Positions 6,339-15,544 are shown, counted from the first letter of the stretch. The stretch: 64,000 bases of DNA from an uncultured Chryseobacterium sp. (GCF_936933875.1 NZ_CAKZIK010000022.1:1-64000), one strand, 5' to 3'. Notes: a model not told the origin generated them from the letters alone. A program made the numbers and translations.

Positions 6339-8183
6339 TTACTTCACTTCCACTAAATTATTTTCCGGATGTACATCTGCTAATCTTTGTGAAAAATCAA
6401 TTCCCAAAGCGGCCATTTGAGATTTATCGTATGGAATCGTGAAAGTGTATTCCTTCTGAGTCCATGCCCAATAATCTAACGTTTTGAAACTTCCGTAGAT
6501 GTCTTTCTGTTTCCAAACATGAGTTAAACTTACAGGTATTTGATAATTCACCACCTTTTTATCTTTCATTAAAACTGAAAAATCAATCGGCATCGGAACC
6601 GAACCGTTGTTGACCAACGTTATGGTTGTTGAATTTTTATCGTATTTCACATCCTTAATGGCATAATCGATAGTTTTTGTGGTGTTAATCCAGTAATGGT
6701 GGAACCATTTCAAATCCATCCCGGAAATTTGCTGTGCAATATGCATTAAATCTCTGTCGGTTGGATGTTTCAGTTTCCATTGGTTGTAGAATTCTTTCAT
6801 GGTTAAAGAAAGATTCTGCTCTCCCATAATATAACCCAACTGAACAAGAAACAACTCCCCTTTTACATAAGACGCAAAAGAATATGCGCTTCCGTTATCG
6901 TGATGGTCGCCTAACCAAACCGCAGGTTCTTCAATACCGCGTTTGGTGAAATTTACATAGTTATTGATGCTTCCAACAAAAGGATTCGCAACCGGTTCCG
7001 TTGGTGGAAAAAGCTGGTGCATCACATAACTTTCGTAATAACTTGTAAAACCTTCATCCATCCAAGGTCTCAAACTTTCGTTGTAGGCCATAATCTGTTG
7101 GTTCCAGGAATGTCCACCTTCGTGAACCATTAAACCAACTAAACCATCCAAAGTTTTGGATTCTCCGAGCATCATGGTTGCCATTCCGTATTCCATTCCA
7201 CCGTCTCCACCTTGAATAAATGAATAGCTCGGATACACATAACGCCCAAAAGACGCATTCATCAACTGATAAAATTTGGTAATATATGGTTTGGATTCCT
7301 CCCAGAATTTTGTTTTTTCAGATTTTTGGTAAACATAAAACACTTTCGGTCCATCTAAAACGGTAAAGCTTTCAACAGTGTAATCTCTGTCAGCTGCCCA
7401 GGCAAAATCCAGAATGTTTTTCGCTGTCCATCTCCAGGTCGCTTTTCCGGCATTGTCGGTTTTTACAGCAGCAGTTGCATCATAACCTTTTACATCTAAA
7501 GGGTTTTCAAGATTGCCACCTGCTCCAATGACGTAATCTTTATCAATTTTAATGGAAATATCATAATCTGAAAACGGTGCATGAAATTCTCTTCCAACAT
7601 AATCGAAAGTTGCCCAACCATCATAATCGTATTCAGCAATTTTCGGATACCATTGCGTCATCGTCATATCAATTCCTTCGCGGTTGTTTCTTCCGCTTCT
7701 TCTAATCTGCATCGGAATATTTGCGTCCCATTCCATCGTGAAATTTGTGGAAGAATTTGGTTTGATGGGCGTTGCCAAATCTACTTTCATTACAGTTCCC
7801 TGAATTTCAAACTTCAAATCTTTACCATTTTGCTTAATCCAGTGGATATTTTGTGCGCCTTCTTCATTTTTCGGAATGGAAGCCAAACGCGAAACACCAT
7901 CTCTTTGCAAACGTGAATCTCCATTTTTTCCTTGGTTTTGAACCCTTTGATCCATCATTGAGCCAGGTTTAAAAGCATTCCAATACAGATGAAAATACAC
8001 CACTTTAAGTTCATCCGGAGAATTATTGGTATAAATTAAAGACTGCTTTCCCTGATAAGTAAAGTTGGGCGCATCTACATCAATATCCATTTTATATTTT
8101 GCATATTGCTGATAATAAGGACCTAACTGGGCCGAAAAAATTCCGAAAACGAAAGAAAATATCGCTAAAAATGATTTTGTCAT
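6339..8183 (-). CDS. Secreted M1 family metalloaminopeptidase
   Basis: This 614-residue zinc aminopeptidase has a signal peptide ending near FSAQ (about residue 19). The zinc motif HEGGH is at 354-358 and the third ligand Glu in DEGFT at 377, the exact HExxH-18-E spacing of family M1. A GGMEYG segment at about 328-333 stands for the GxMEN exopeptidase motif. It is predicted to trim peptides in the periplasm or at the surface. It leads a minus-strand unit with coaX and is divergent from the aspartate kinase gene. Substrate preference cannot be read from the sequence. Confidence 0.88.
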   Translation of the reverse strand: MTKSFLAIFSFVFGIFSAQLGPYYQQYAKYKMDIDVDAPNFTYQGKQSLIYTNNSPDELKVVYFHLYWNAFKPGSMMDQRVQNQGKNGDSRLQRDGVSRLASIPKNEEGAQNIHWIKQNGKDLKFEIQGTVMKVDLATPIKPNSSTNFTMEWDANIPMQIRRSGRNNREGIDMTMTQWYPKIAEYDYDGWATFDYVGREFHAPFSDYDISIKIDKDYVIGAGGNLENPLDVKGYDATAAVKTDNAGKATWRWTAKNILDFAWAADRDYTVESFTVLDGPKVFYVYQKSEKTKFWEESKPYITKFYQLMNASFGRYVYPSYSFIQGGDGGMEYGMATMMLGESKTLDGLVGLMVHEGGHSWNQQIMAYNESLRPWMDEGFTSYYESYVMHQLFPPTEPVANPFVGSINNYVNFTKRGIEEPAVWLGDHHDNGSAYSFASYVKGELFLVQLGYIMGEQNLSLTMKEFYNQWKLKHPTDRDLMHIAQQISGMDLKWFHHYWINTTKTIDYAIKDVKYDKNSTTITLVNNGSVPMPIDFSVLMKDKKVVNYQIPVSLTHVWKQKDIYGSFKTLDYWAWTQKEYTFTIPYDKSQMAALGIDFSQRLADVHPENNLVEVK

Positions 8184-8257
8184 CTTATTTTATTTAAAAG
8201 AGCAAGATAAGAATTTTGAAAATTAGTAACGAACCTTTTTTGATTCTAAAACTTTGT

Positions 8258-8265
8258 TAATTTTG
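8258..8265 (+). promoter_or_regulatory. -7 promoter element (TAATTTTG) for aspartate kinase
   Basis: TAATTTTG matches TAnnTTTG and lies 18 bases before the ATG at 8284. A TTTG at 8239-8242 is a possible -33 element with a somewhat short 15-base spacer. Confidence 0.6.
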
Positions 8266-8283
8266 CACCATAAAATATTGAAA

Positions 8284-9663
8284 ATGCTGACGGTAGAAAA
8301 AATTGGAGGAACATCGATGTCTCAGTTTCAGGATGTTCTGCAGAATATCATCAAAGGAAACAGAACCGAAAACGAATTTTATAACAGAATTTTCGTGGTT
8401 TCCGCTTACAACAATGTTACCAACTGGCTTCTGGAACATAAAAAGACCGGAGAACCCGGAGTTTATGATAAATTTCTGAAAGGAGAAGATTATAAAATCG
8501 CGCTTGATGAACTTTACGACAAATTGATTGAAATCAACAAAAATTTTGAAAATATTGGTCTAAATCAAGCTGAAGCAGCGGAATTTATCCGTTTCAGAAT
8601 CGACCAGGCAAAAACCATGCTTCACAGCCTGAACAATGTTTTGGCTTCCGGATATGTGGACATGAAGGATATTCATTTGGCTGCAAGGGAAATTTTAGCT
8701 TCTATTGGAGAAGCACATTCGGGATGGAATTCCACCAATATTCTAAACAATAATGGTATAAATGCACGTTTCATTGACCTTTGCGGATTTAATGACAATG
8801 AACCTTTAACGATTGATGAACGTATTAATAAGGAATTCAGCAATATCGATTTTTCAAAAGTTATTTGCATTGCAACCGGTTATACCAAAGGTACAGAGGG
8901 AATTATGCGCGCTTTCGACCGAGGCTATTCCGAAGTGACTTTCAGTAAAATTGCGGTGGATGTGAAAGCTGATGAAGCCATTATCCATAAAGAATTTCAC
9001 CTTTCCAGCGCGGATCCAAAAATTGTAGGGGTTGAGAACAGCATTCCGGTTGGACAAACCAATTATATCGTTGCAGACCAACTTGCAGATATTGGTATGG
9101 AAGCGATTCATCCAAAAGCGGCAAAACCATTGGAAATTGCCGGTGTTAATATCAGAATTAAAAATACGTTTGAACCGGAACATCCCGGAACTTTAATTTC
9201 GAAAGATTATAAATCTCCAAACAGCCGCGTGGAAATTGTATCCGGCTCGAAGGAACTTATCGCTATTGAAGTTCATGATCCAATGATGGTAAGCGAAGTA
9301 GGTTATGATGAGAGGATTATGCATGTTTTTCAAACATTTGGAGTGAGTTATGTTTTGAAAGCAACCAACGCCAACTCTATCACCATTGTGGTTTGGGATA
9401 CCAAAACTGCAGAAAACCTGATTGCAGAACTAAAAGATAAATTTTACCAGGTTACTGCAATACCTGTTGCCATGGTAAGCGCGATGGGAACTAATATTGC
9501 ATCTACAGGTTTCTTATACAAGGCTACGAAAGCTTTGTACGAAAAAGACATTAATATTGAATGCTATGCCCAGTCTTTAATGCAAGTGAATATGCAGTTC
9601 GTCATAAAACGAGAACATTATGAGGAAGCCATTCGGGTTTTGAACCAGGCCTTGTGTAATTAA
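8284..9663 (+). CDS. Aspartate kinase
   Basis: This 459-residue enzyme makes aspartyl-4-phosphate for the lysine/threonine/methionine family. The N-terminal kinase signature VEKIGGTSMSQF begins at residue 3. A catalytic-domain segment CIATGYTKGTEGIMRAFDRGYSE is at about 203-225, and paired ACT regulatory domains follow from about 330 to the end (VPVAM-SAMGTN-like segment near 400). The ATG at 8284 is chosen because the conserved motif starts immediately; a TTG at 8254 lies upstream of the -7 box and is not credible. It is monofunctional and stands alone, with no adjacent asd, dapA or ectoine genes. The N-terminus recalls the ectoine-type (Ask_Ect) subgroup. Confidence 0.85.
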   Translation: MLTVEKIGGTSMSQFQDVLQNIIKGNRTENEFYNRIFVVSAYNNVTNWLLEHKKTGEPGVYDKFLKGEDYKIALDELYDKLIEINKNFENIGLNQAEAAEFIRFRIDQAKTMLHSLNNVLASGYVDMKDIHLAAREILASIGEAHSGWNSTNILNNNGINARFIDLCGFNDNEPLTIDERINKEFSNIDFSKVICIATGYTKGTEGIMRAFDRGYSEVTFSKIAVDVKADEAIIHKEFHLSSADPKIVGVENSIPVGQTNYIVADQLADIGMEAIHPKAAKPLEIAGVNIRIKNTFEPEHPGTLISKDYKSPNSRVEIVSGSKELIAIEVHDPMMVSEVGYDERIMHVFQTFGVSYVLKATNANSITIVVWDTKTAENLIAELKDKFYQVTAIPVAMVSAMGTNIASTGFLYKATKALYEKDINIECYAQSLMQVNMQFVIKREHYEEAIRVLNQALCN

Positions 9664-9674
9664 ATCAAGCAAAA

Positions 9675-9704
9675 AAGGGCTGCAAATAATTTGCAGCCCT
9701 TTTA
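9675..9704. terminator. Bidirectional terminator
   Basis: The stem AAGGGCTGCAAAT/ATTTGCAGCCCTT is flanked by T-runs on both strands. It lies between the convergent aspartate kinase and DUF6909 genes. Confidence 0.85.
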
Positions 9705-9721
9705 ATTTCATATTTTCAAGA

Positions 9722-11401
9722 TTATTTCTTCACAGAAGGATTCAAAATCTTCTCAATAATTTTTCCTGTAATCATGTAGGTTGGTTTTACACCTGTTAAA
9801 CCCAAACCACCCGAAGACAATGTAGAACCCGTTTCCAAAGGATTATCAGATGCGTAATACGCATACATTACAAACAAATCCGGAGTGATGTGGTGTCTCA
9901 CTTTCGAGGCTACCTGAATCGCTTTTTGATAATGCGCTCCTTCCATTTCAAGACCAACTGCTTTCCATGTTGTCGTCATAAAATAAGAAAGGATGTCCTT
10001 ATTCTGAAGTGAAGTCCCTAAAACTGTAATCATCGAACCTTCAAAAGCTTTGATTTCATCATCCACAAAATCATCCAGCTTTAAAGCATTGTCGAAAACA
10101 TAATTATCTGCTGTTCCTTCAAAAATATGAGAAGTAGGAATCATAATATCTCCCTTTCCACCGGTAAGAATTCCGGCTTTACCCATAATTGAAACAGATT
10201 TTACGTGCATTGTATAGACTTCCTGATTGTATTCGTAAGGACGAAGCAATTCATCCATAATTTCGAAAGCCTGTTCTCCAAAGGCATAATCGAAAACCAA
10301 AATCACATCATCGCCTTTATATTTCAGGTGTCCGAAAGGGGTATTTTTCAAATCAGTTTTAGATAAATCGATAATCTGAACATCGATATTACTTCCGCTG
10401 TCATCATCAATATAAATCAATCCGGATTTTTGGGAATGATTCAACACCTTTTCCTGCAGCGATTTCTTATTTGAAATTTCTTCGTAAAGGCTGTAATCAA
10501 CACTTTTTGTAAACTTTTTCCCAACAGCATCGTTTCCGTAAAGCATATTTTTCACAGAATGCATATTCGCTGAAATAATATGAAGTGGCCTCATGTGAAG
10601 ATTGTTCGACGCCAAAACTTCTTTCACTTTATTAGCCCAACGTTCTCCGAAAAGATGATGTCCAACTCGTTCACGAAGAATTGCCGAGAAGAAGATTTCT
10701 CTTTCTCTAAGACCTTTCAAATCATCCAAACTTGCTTTTCCAAGGAAATAGATAATTTTGAAAAGACGGTCCGGATTTTTATCATCACCAAAACTGTTGT
10801 AAGCGTTCAGAACCTCATCAAAAGTTCTTCCCAAAAGCGAAGAAAGGTGAATCAGTGCTACTTCTTTTTCCTTTCTGCTGAGTTTTTTCTCGCCTTTCGC
10901 CACTTCCTCGATAATCGTCCATGCTCTTGTAGGCTTATAATCTTCATCTTTTTTGTAGGCCAATTCGCGAATTTTATCCGCTTCTATATATAAAAAGGTA
11001 AGGTGCGTAAGGATATCATAAATTTCAGAACGGCCTAGAAGAACTTCAATGTTCATTTGGTGTTCATCAATTCTGTAGCAGTTTCTTCTCCGTTTTTTTG
11101 GAACAATAACTTCAAAACTTCCCTTTTCAAAACCTTCATCCGACGTCAAATGCACGAAAGCTGTTTCCTCAATTCCTTCCGGAAGACGGTCCAGAACATA
11201 AAGAAGTCCGTCCAACTCTACTTTGTTCGCAATACTCATGGAACCGTAGATTTCGGGAGAGATAATCATTAAAAGATTTCGGATAGTTTCACCGGAAACG
11301 CCGCCCGGTTTGAAAAAGCCCCTGTAGAAAAGGTGTCGCATCGTAACGTATAGCCTTTCAATGGCTTCCGTTGTTTCGCGTGCTCTTAAGTTTGTTGCCA
11401 T
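9722..11401 (-). CDS. DUF6909 family protein with nucleoside-phosphorylase-like C-terminus
   Basis: This 559-residue cytosolic protein has no signal peptide or membrane segment. I recognise it as the Flavobacteriia family DUF6909, of unknown function. Residues 1-380 are mostly helical with no recognised motif. The C-terminal part resembles the purine nucleoside phosphorylase/MTA-nucleosidase fold. It has a glycine-rich segment MGKAGILTGGKGDIMIP (406-422), like the GxAGGL-xGDxxIP segment of that fold. It also has GLEMEGAHYQKA (483-494), like the substrate-binding MEGA motif, and a final helix. This suggests nucleotide or nucleoside binding or cleavage, as inference. It is a single gene between convergent and divergent neighbours. 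Confidence 0.65.
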   Translation of the reverse strand: MATNLRARETTEAIERLYVTMRHLFYRGFFKPGGVSGETIRNLLMIISPEIYGSMSIANKVELDGLLYVLDRLPEGIEETAFVHLTSDEGFEKGSFEVIVPKKRRRNCYRIDEHQMNIEVLLGRSEIYDILTHLTFLYIEADKIRELAYKKDEDYKPTRAWTIIEEVAKGEKKLSRKEKEVALIHLSSLLGRTFDEVLNAYNSFGDDKNPDRLFKIIYFLGKASLDDLKGLREREIFFSAILRERVGHHLFGERWANKVKEVLASNNLHMRPLHIISANMHSVKNMLYGNDAVGKKFTKSVDYSLYEEISNKKSLQEKVLNHSQKSGLIYIDDDSGSNIDVQIIDLSKTDLKNTPFGHLKYKGDDVILVFDYAFGEQAFEIMDELLRPYEYNQEVYTMHVKSVSIMGKAGILTGGKGDIMIPTSHIFEGTADNYVFDNALKLDDFVDDEIKAFEGSMITVLGTSLQNKDILSYFMTTTWKAVGLEMEGAHYQKAIQVASKVRHHITPDLFVMYAYYASDNPLETGSTLSSGGLGLTGVKPTYMITGKIIEKILNPSVKK

Positions 11402-11653
11402 AAATTATCTATATATAAGGGTTAAATTTATAATTAATGACGCACAAAATTACGAAATTTTTAGTTAACCCTGTGTAAATTTAATTTAAACTGAATTTCG
11501 AAAAATTTACTTTTTAATCAAAACTAAATCCAAAAAACAATAATTTTTAAAAACACCCCCTAAGTTTTAAACTTTAAATAGATGTTTAAATTAAATTTTT
11601 TAAACATACCCCTAAAATATTATCAACTTTTACTTTTGATTATTAAAAAAGCG

Positions 11654-11661
11654 TAAATTTG
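11654..11661 (+). promoter_or_regulatory. -7 promoter element (TAAATTTG) for glnN
   Basis: TAAATTTG ends 23 bases before the glnN ATG, with a possible -33 TTTG at 11635-11638 (15-base spacer). The remaining 11402-11650 is very AT-rich with TTTAAA-like words; I see no other gene or structure there. Confidence 0.55.
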
Positions 11662-11684
11662 CATCATTAAAATCATCACTAAAA

Positions 11685-13883
11685 ATGTCAACATTAAGAT
11701 TTAAGGCGTTAGAAACGCTTTCTTTTAAGAATTTCAGACAGGATAACGCAGTTACGGTTCCGGCAAAACTTTCCGAACTGTTCTGCCAAAATGTTTTCTC
11801 AGAAGAAACAATGAGAGAATATTTAACAAAAGAAGCATTCACTTCTATTTTGGATGCCATTAAAAAAGGAACAAAAATCCAAAGACACATAGCAGACCAA
11901 GTGGCAGTAGCCATGAAAGACTGGGCCTTGTCGAAAGGAGCAACTCACTATACACACTGGTTTCAGCCATTGACAGGTTCTACCGCAGAAAAACACGACT
12001 CTTTCTTCTCACCTATTGAAGGCGGAAGAGCAATTGAAAGATTTAACGGTGGAATGTTGATTCAACAGGAACCGGATGCGTCTTCCTTCCCGAACGGAGG
12101 AATTAGAAATACTTTTGAGGCAAGAGGTTACACCGCATGGGATCCAACTTCTCCAGCTTTCATTATGGGAACCACACTTTGTATTCCATCAATTTTCATC
12201 TCTTACACAGGAGAAACTTTGGATTACAAAACGCCTTTACTAAGAGCGCTTCACGCAGTTGACGTAGCTGCAACAGATGTTTGTAAAGCTTATTTTGATA
12301 AAAACGTAACAAAAGTAATCCCTACTTTGGGTTGGGAACAGGAATATTTCTTAGTGGATTCAGCTTTGTATCAATCAAGACCAGACTTGGTAATTACCGG
12401 AAAGACTTTGTTGGGACATTCCCCTGCAAAAGGACAACAATTGGATGACCATTATTTCGGTTCGATTCCCACTAGAGTAATGAACTTTATGAAAGAGTTG
12501 GAAATCGAGTGTATGAAACTGGGCATCCCTGTAACAACTCGTCACAACGAGGTTGCACCAAACCAGTTCGAATTGGCTCCAATGTTCGAAGAAGCAAACG
12601 TTGCTGTTGACCATAATTCATTGTTGATGGATGTAATGGCAAGAGTTTCTCACAAACATCATTTCCATATCTTGTTCCATGAAAAACCTTTCGCAGGTGT
12701 GAACGGAAGTGGAAAACACAACAACTGGTCTTTAGCAACAGACACAGGCGAAAACCTTTTGAGCCCTGGAAAAAATCCTAAAAAAAATCTTCAGTTCCTT
12801 ACTTTCTTTGTGAATACTTTGAAAGCGGTTCATGATTATGCTGATTTATTAAGAGCTTCTATCGCTTCTGCAAGCAACGACCATAGATTGGGAGCCAACG
12901 AAGCACCGCCTGCAATTATTTCGGCATTTATCGGAACTCAGTTGTTCAGCGTTCTTTCTGAGCTTGAAAAAGTGACTGACGGAAAATTATCGCCGGAAGA
13001 AAAAACCGAACTTAAATTAAATGTTGTTGGTAAAATTCCTGAAATTCTATTAGATAACACCGATAGAAACAGAACTTCTCCTTTCGCATTCACAGGAAAT
13101 AAATTTGAAATCCGTGCTGTAGGTTCAGCGCAAAACTGTGCAGAACCAATGACGGTGATGAACGCGATTATGGCAAAACAGCTGCAGGTTTTCAAAACTG
13201 AAGTAGATGCTTTAATTGAAAATAAAGGTCTTAAAAAAGACGAAGCTATCTTTAATGTTCTGAGAGAATACATCAAAAAGTCTAAAAATATTATGTTTGA
13301 AGGCGATGGATATTCTGACGATTGGGCGAAAGAAGCTAAGAAAAGAGGCCTTAACAATTTGAAAACTACTCCTGAAGCTTTGAAGCAGGAAATGGATAAA
13401 AAATTCGTTCAGCTTTACGAAGAGCTTGGAATTTACTCTCACAGAGAATTTGAAGCAAGAAACGAAATTAAACTTGAAAAATATTCTACAGTAATTGATA
13501 TTGAATCAAGAGTTTTGGCGGACATCGCAAGAAACCACATCATTCCTGCAGCGTTGAATTATCAGAACAGATTAATTGAAAATGTAAAAGGTTTAAAAGA
13601 AATCTTCAGCGATAATGAATACAAAGCTTTAGCAAAAGAGCAATTAAACCTGATTGCCGATATTTCCGCAAACGTAGCAGAAATTAAAGTAGGTGTTGAC
13701 GAACTCTTGAACGCGAAGGACAAAGCTTCAACGCTTCACGGACAAAAACAGGCAGAAGCGTATTGCAACGACGTAAAACCTAAATTTGATAAAATTCGTG
13801 TCGCAAGTGACGCTTTAGAAATGATGGTGGACGACGAACTTTGGCCAATGACGAAATACAGAGAGCTGTTATTTACAAGATAA
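11685..13883 (+). CDS. glnN: Type III glutamine synthetase
   Basis: This 732-residue enzyme is the GSIII class, ATP-dependent condensation of glutamate and ammonia, which in Bacteroidota usually replaces GSI. Class signatures are the N-terminal THYTHWFQPLTG segment (about residues 87-98), the catalytic LGWEQEYFLVD (about 210-220), FELAPMFEE (about 292-300) and KPFAGVNGSGKHNNWS (about 332-347). The length matches GSIII (about 700-730), far above GSI (about 470). It is monocistronic, with its own -7 box and a strong terminator. I see no GlnR- or NtcA-like operator in the upstream AT-rich 280 bases. Confidence 0.93.
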   Translation: MSTLRFKALETLSFKNFRQDNAVTVPAKLSELFCQNVFSEETMREYLTKEAFTSILDAIKKGTKIQRHIADQVAVAMKDWALSKGATHYTHWFQPLTGSTAEKHDSFFSPIEGGRAIERFNGGMLIQQEPDASSFPNGGIRNTFEARGYTAWDPTSPAFIMGTTLCIPSIFISYTGETLDYKTPLLRALHAVDVAATDVCKAYFDKNVTKVIPTLGWEQEYFLVDSALYQSRPDLVITGKTLLGHSPAKGQQLDDHYFGSIPTRVMNFMKELEIECMKLGIPVTTRHNEVAPNQFELAPMFEEANVAVDHNSLLMDVMARVSHKHHFHILFHEKPFAGVNGSGKHNNWSLATDTGENLLSPGKNPKKNLQFLTFFVNTLKAVHDYADLLRASIASASNDHRLGANEAPPAIISAFIGTQLFSVLSELEKVTDGKLSPEEKTELKLNVVGKIPEILLDNTDRNRTSPFAFTGNKFEIRAVGSAQNCAEPMTVMNAIMAKQLQVFKTEVDALIENKGLKKDEAIFNVLREYIKKSKNIMFEGDGYSDDWAKEAKKRGLNNLKTTPEALKQEMDKKFVQLYEELGIYSHREFEARNEIKLEKYSTVIDIESRVLADIARNHIIPAALNYQNRLIENVKGLKEIFSDNEYKALAKEQLNLIADISANVAEIKVGVDELLNAKDKASTLHGQKQAEAYCNDVKPKFDKIRVASDALEMMVDDELWPMTKYRELLFTR

Positions 13884-13889
13884 CCTTTT

Positions 13890-13918
13890 AAAGCCTGCTG
13901 TTTCAGCAGGCTTTTTTT
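13890..13918 (+). terminator. glnN terminator
   Basis: The stem AGCCTGCT/AGCAGGCT with a five-base loop is followed by seven Ts, directly after glnN. Confidence 0.9.
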
Positions 13919-13931
13919 AAACCCTAAAACC

Positions 13932-14387
13932 ATGGAATTAATTCGAACCACCTCAAAAGACCCAGATTTCATCAGCTTAGTAGAAAAACTCGATGCTTAT
14001 CTTACCGGACATAACGGAAAGAAGGATGTATTCTACAGCCAGTTCAACAAGATTGATTTGTTGGAAAACTGTATCGTTGCCTATATTGATGAAAAAGCAG
14101 TAAGCTGCGGTGCATTTAAAAAAGTTGCTGATGAAACGATAGAAATTAAAAGAATGTACACTCTTCCAGAGTTCAGAAAACAGCACATTGCTAAAGCAGT
14201 ACTTTCAGAATTAGAACAATGGGCAAAAGAATTGGGTTTTAAAAAACTCATTCTAGAAACAGCTATTGGACTTCAAAATGCACAAAAACTTTATGCAGGT
14301 TCCGGGTATGATATTATCGAAAACTATGGACCCTATATTAACGTTAAAGAAAGCGTCTGTTTTTCAAAATTAATAAACAATGCATAA
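13932..14387 (+). CDS. GNAT family N-acetyltransferase
   Basis: This 151-residue acetyl-CoA-dependent acyltransferase has the GNAT core. Beta strand 4 is IEIKRMYTLPEFRKQHIAKAV (about residues 74-94), holding the Q/RxxGxG/A-like pyrophosphate loop in the variant form RKQHIA. Strand 5 (FKKLILETA) and the C-terminal AQKLYAGSGY segment (about 117-126) follow. The acceptor substrate is not predictable. It starts 14 bases after the glnN terminator, so it needs its own promoter or reads through. Its only evident terminator lies 200 bases downstream. Confidence 0.85.
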   Translation: MELIRTTSKDPDFISLVEKLDAYLTGHNGKKDVFYSQFNKIDLLENCIVAYIDEKAVSCGAFKKVADETIEIKRMYTLPEFRKQHIAKAVLSELEQWAKELGFKKLILETAIGLQNAQKLYAGSGYDIIENYGPYINVKESVCFSKLINNA

Positions 14388-14590
14388 TATTTTTACGAAG
14401 AATTCAAAAACGCAAATTTAACATTCAAAATCAACGTAAGCTTCCATTACTAAAGGAATTGTGATATTTACTTGCTATTTAATTAACAAATAAAAAAATT
14501 AAAAGCTTTACAGAATTATAGACAAGATTTATATAGTTAATAGATTTTTGAGATAAAATGTTAAAAAATCTTAAAGAAAATGCTTGCAAA

Positions 14591-14636
14591 ATAAAACCGC
14601 AAGCACCTAAAATAGGGGTTTGCGGTTTATTTTTCT
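14591..14636 (+). terminator. Orphan rho-independent terminator
   Basis: The stem AAACCGCAA/TTGCGGTTT, with additional C/G pairs in the loop, is followed by ATTTTTC. It lies 200 bases past the nearest upstream stop codon. Confidence 0.75.
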
Positions 14637-14719
14637 TTAACATACTTAAAAAATATGTTAAAATGTGTTAAAAAAAGAATCTGAAATTACAGATTTAATG
14701 CTCTTAAGGGCTGATTCTA

Positions 14720-14727
14720 TACTTTTG
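14720..14727 (+). promoter_or_regulatory. -7 promoter element (TACTTTTG) for the NlpC/P60 gene
   Basis: TACTTTTG matches TAnnTTTG and leaves a 5' leader of roughly 45 bases before the ATG at 14780. Confidence 0.5.
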
Positions 14728-14779
14728 CTATGCGATTCGAAAGTAAAAAACAATTTTTAACACAGATAATCAAATATAT

Positions 14780-15451
14780 ATGAAGAAAAGAGTCTTATTA
14801 TACATAGCTGTAATCACTTCTGTATTTTCATTACAATCTTGCGTTTCTAACTACGTTGTATCTTCTCCAATAACATACAAAACAAATGCCAAACTGGCTT
14901 TAATTTCTCAAAATAATTTAAGCGAAGTAAAAAAGGAAATCTCTCCTGCTAAGCAAATTAACAACGCTTTAGCAAGCATCGAGAAAGCAAATACTAATGC
15001 TGCTATCGAGAAAGCTATTATGCACGACAGAAAAATTGACGGTCTTTTAGCTGAAGCAGATTCTTACCTTGGAACTCCTTATAGATATGGAGGAATGACA
15101 AGAAACGGCATCGACTGTTCTGCGTTTGTGCTTTCTGTATTTGGTACTTCAATGGGGATGAATCTTCCAAGAGTTGCCGCTTCTCAAGCTCAACAAGGTG
15201 AAAGAGTTACCCGCGACGAAATCCAAAAGGGTGACTTGGTATTTTTCTCTCACGGAAGCAGAATTTCTCACGTAGGAATTGTACACAGTGTTTCTCCTGA
15301 AGGCGACATCAAGTTTATCCACGCTGCAACATCAAGAGGTGTTATGGTATCTTCATTAACAGATTCTTATTGGGGACCAAAATTCAGGTTTGCTAAAAGA
15401 ATCATTAATGATAATGCGGAAGTAAACCCAACTTCATTGGCGAACAACTAA
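14780..15451 (+). CDS. C40 (NlpC/P60) peptidoglycan endopeptidase lipoprotein
   Basis: This 223-residue lipoprotein has a signal peptide ending in LQSC (lipid-modified Cys at about residue 21). A linker of about 70 residues leads to a C-terminal NlpC/P60 domain (about 90-205), a cysteine peptidase that cuts peptide stems of peptidoglycan. The catalytic Cys is in NGIDCSAFVL (about 112), the His in SHVGIVH (about 173), and a second His in IHAATS (about 187). The domain opens with the typical SYLGTPYRYGG. It is monocistronic between its own promoter and terminator. Confidence 0.88.
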   Translation: MKKRVLLYIAVITSVFSLQSCVSNYVVSSPITYKTNAKLALISQNNLSEVKKEISPAKQINNALASIEKANTNAAIEKAIMHDRKIDGLLAEADSYLGTPYRYGGMTRNGIDCSAFVLSVFGTSMGMNLPRVAASQAQQGERVTRDEIQKGDLVFFSHGSRISHVGIVHSVSPEGDIKFIHAATSRGVMVSSLTDSYWGPKFRFAKRIINDNAEVNPTSLANN

Positions 15452-15481
15452 TTCCCCGAAATCATTTGATTGATATAAAAT

Positions 15482-15512
15482 AAAACCATTGCATTTGCAG
15501 TGGTTTTTTTAT
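15482..15512 (+). terminator. Terminator of the NlpC/P60 gene
   Basis: The stem AAACCATTGC/GCAGTGGTTT (one wobble) is followed by seven Ts. The T-run abuts the -33 element of the next promoter. Confidence 0.85.
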
Positions 15513-15540
15513 TTGCTTAATATAAAAATGAGTAAATTTG
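15512..15540 (+). promoter_or_regulatory. Consensus promoter TTTG-N17-TAAATTTG
   Basis: The -33 TTTG (15512-15515) and -7 TAAATTTG (15533-15540) are separated by 17 bases, close to the Flavobacterium consensus. The GTG start codon at 15545 follows after only four bases, suggesting a leaderless message. Confidence 0.7.
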
Positions 15541-15544
15541 TACT

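Larger units (their letters stand above)
14388..14779 (+). other. 392-base intergenic region without a gene
   Basis: The region is AT-rich with no plausible ORF. It contains a clear terminator hairpin (14591-14636) about 200 bases beyond the acetyltransferase stop. Just after it is a TAACATA-TATGTTA inverted repeat (14639-14661), then the -7 box TACTTTTG (14720-14727) for the NlpC/P60 gene. The space between 14388 and the hairpin could be a long 3' UTR or a small RNA ending at the terminator. Confidence 0.6.

Noticed and set aside
10580..10993. A 137-codon plus-strand frame opposite the DUF6909 gene
   Set aside because: It is Phe/Ser-rich antisense shadow coding inside a conserved gene, with no independent signals.
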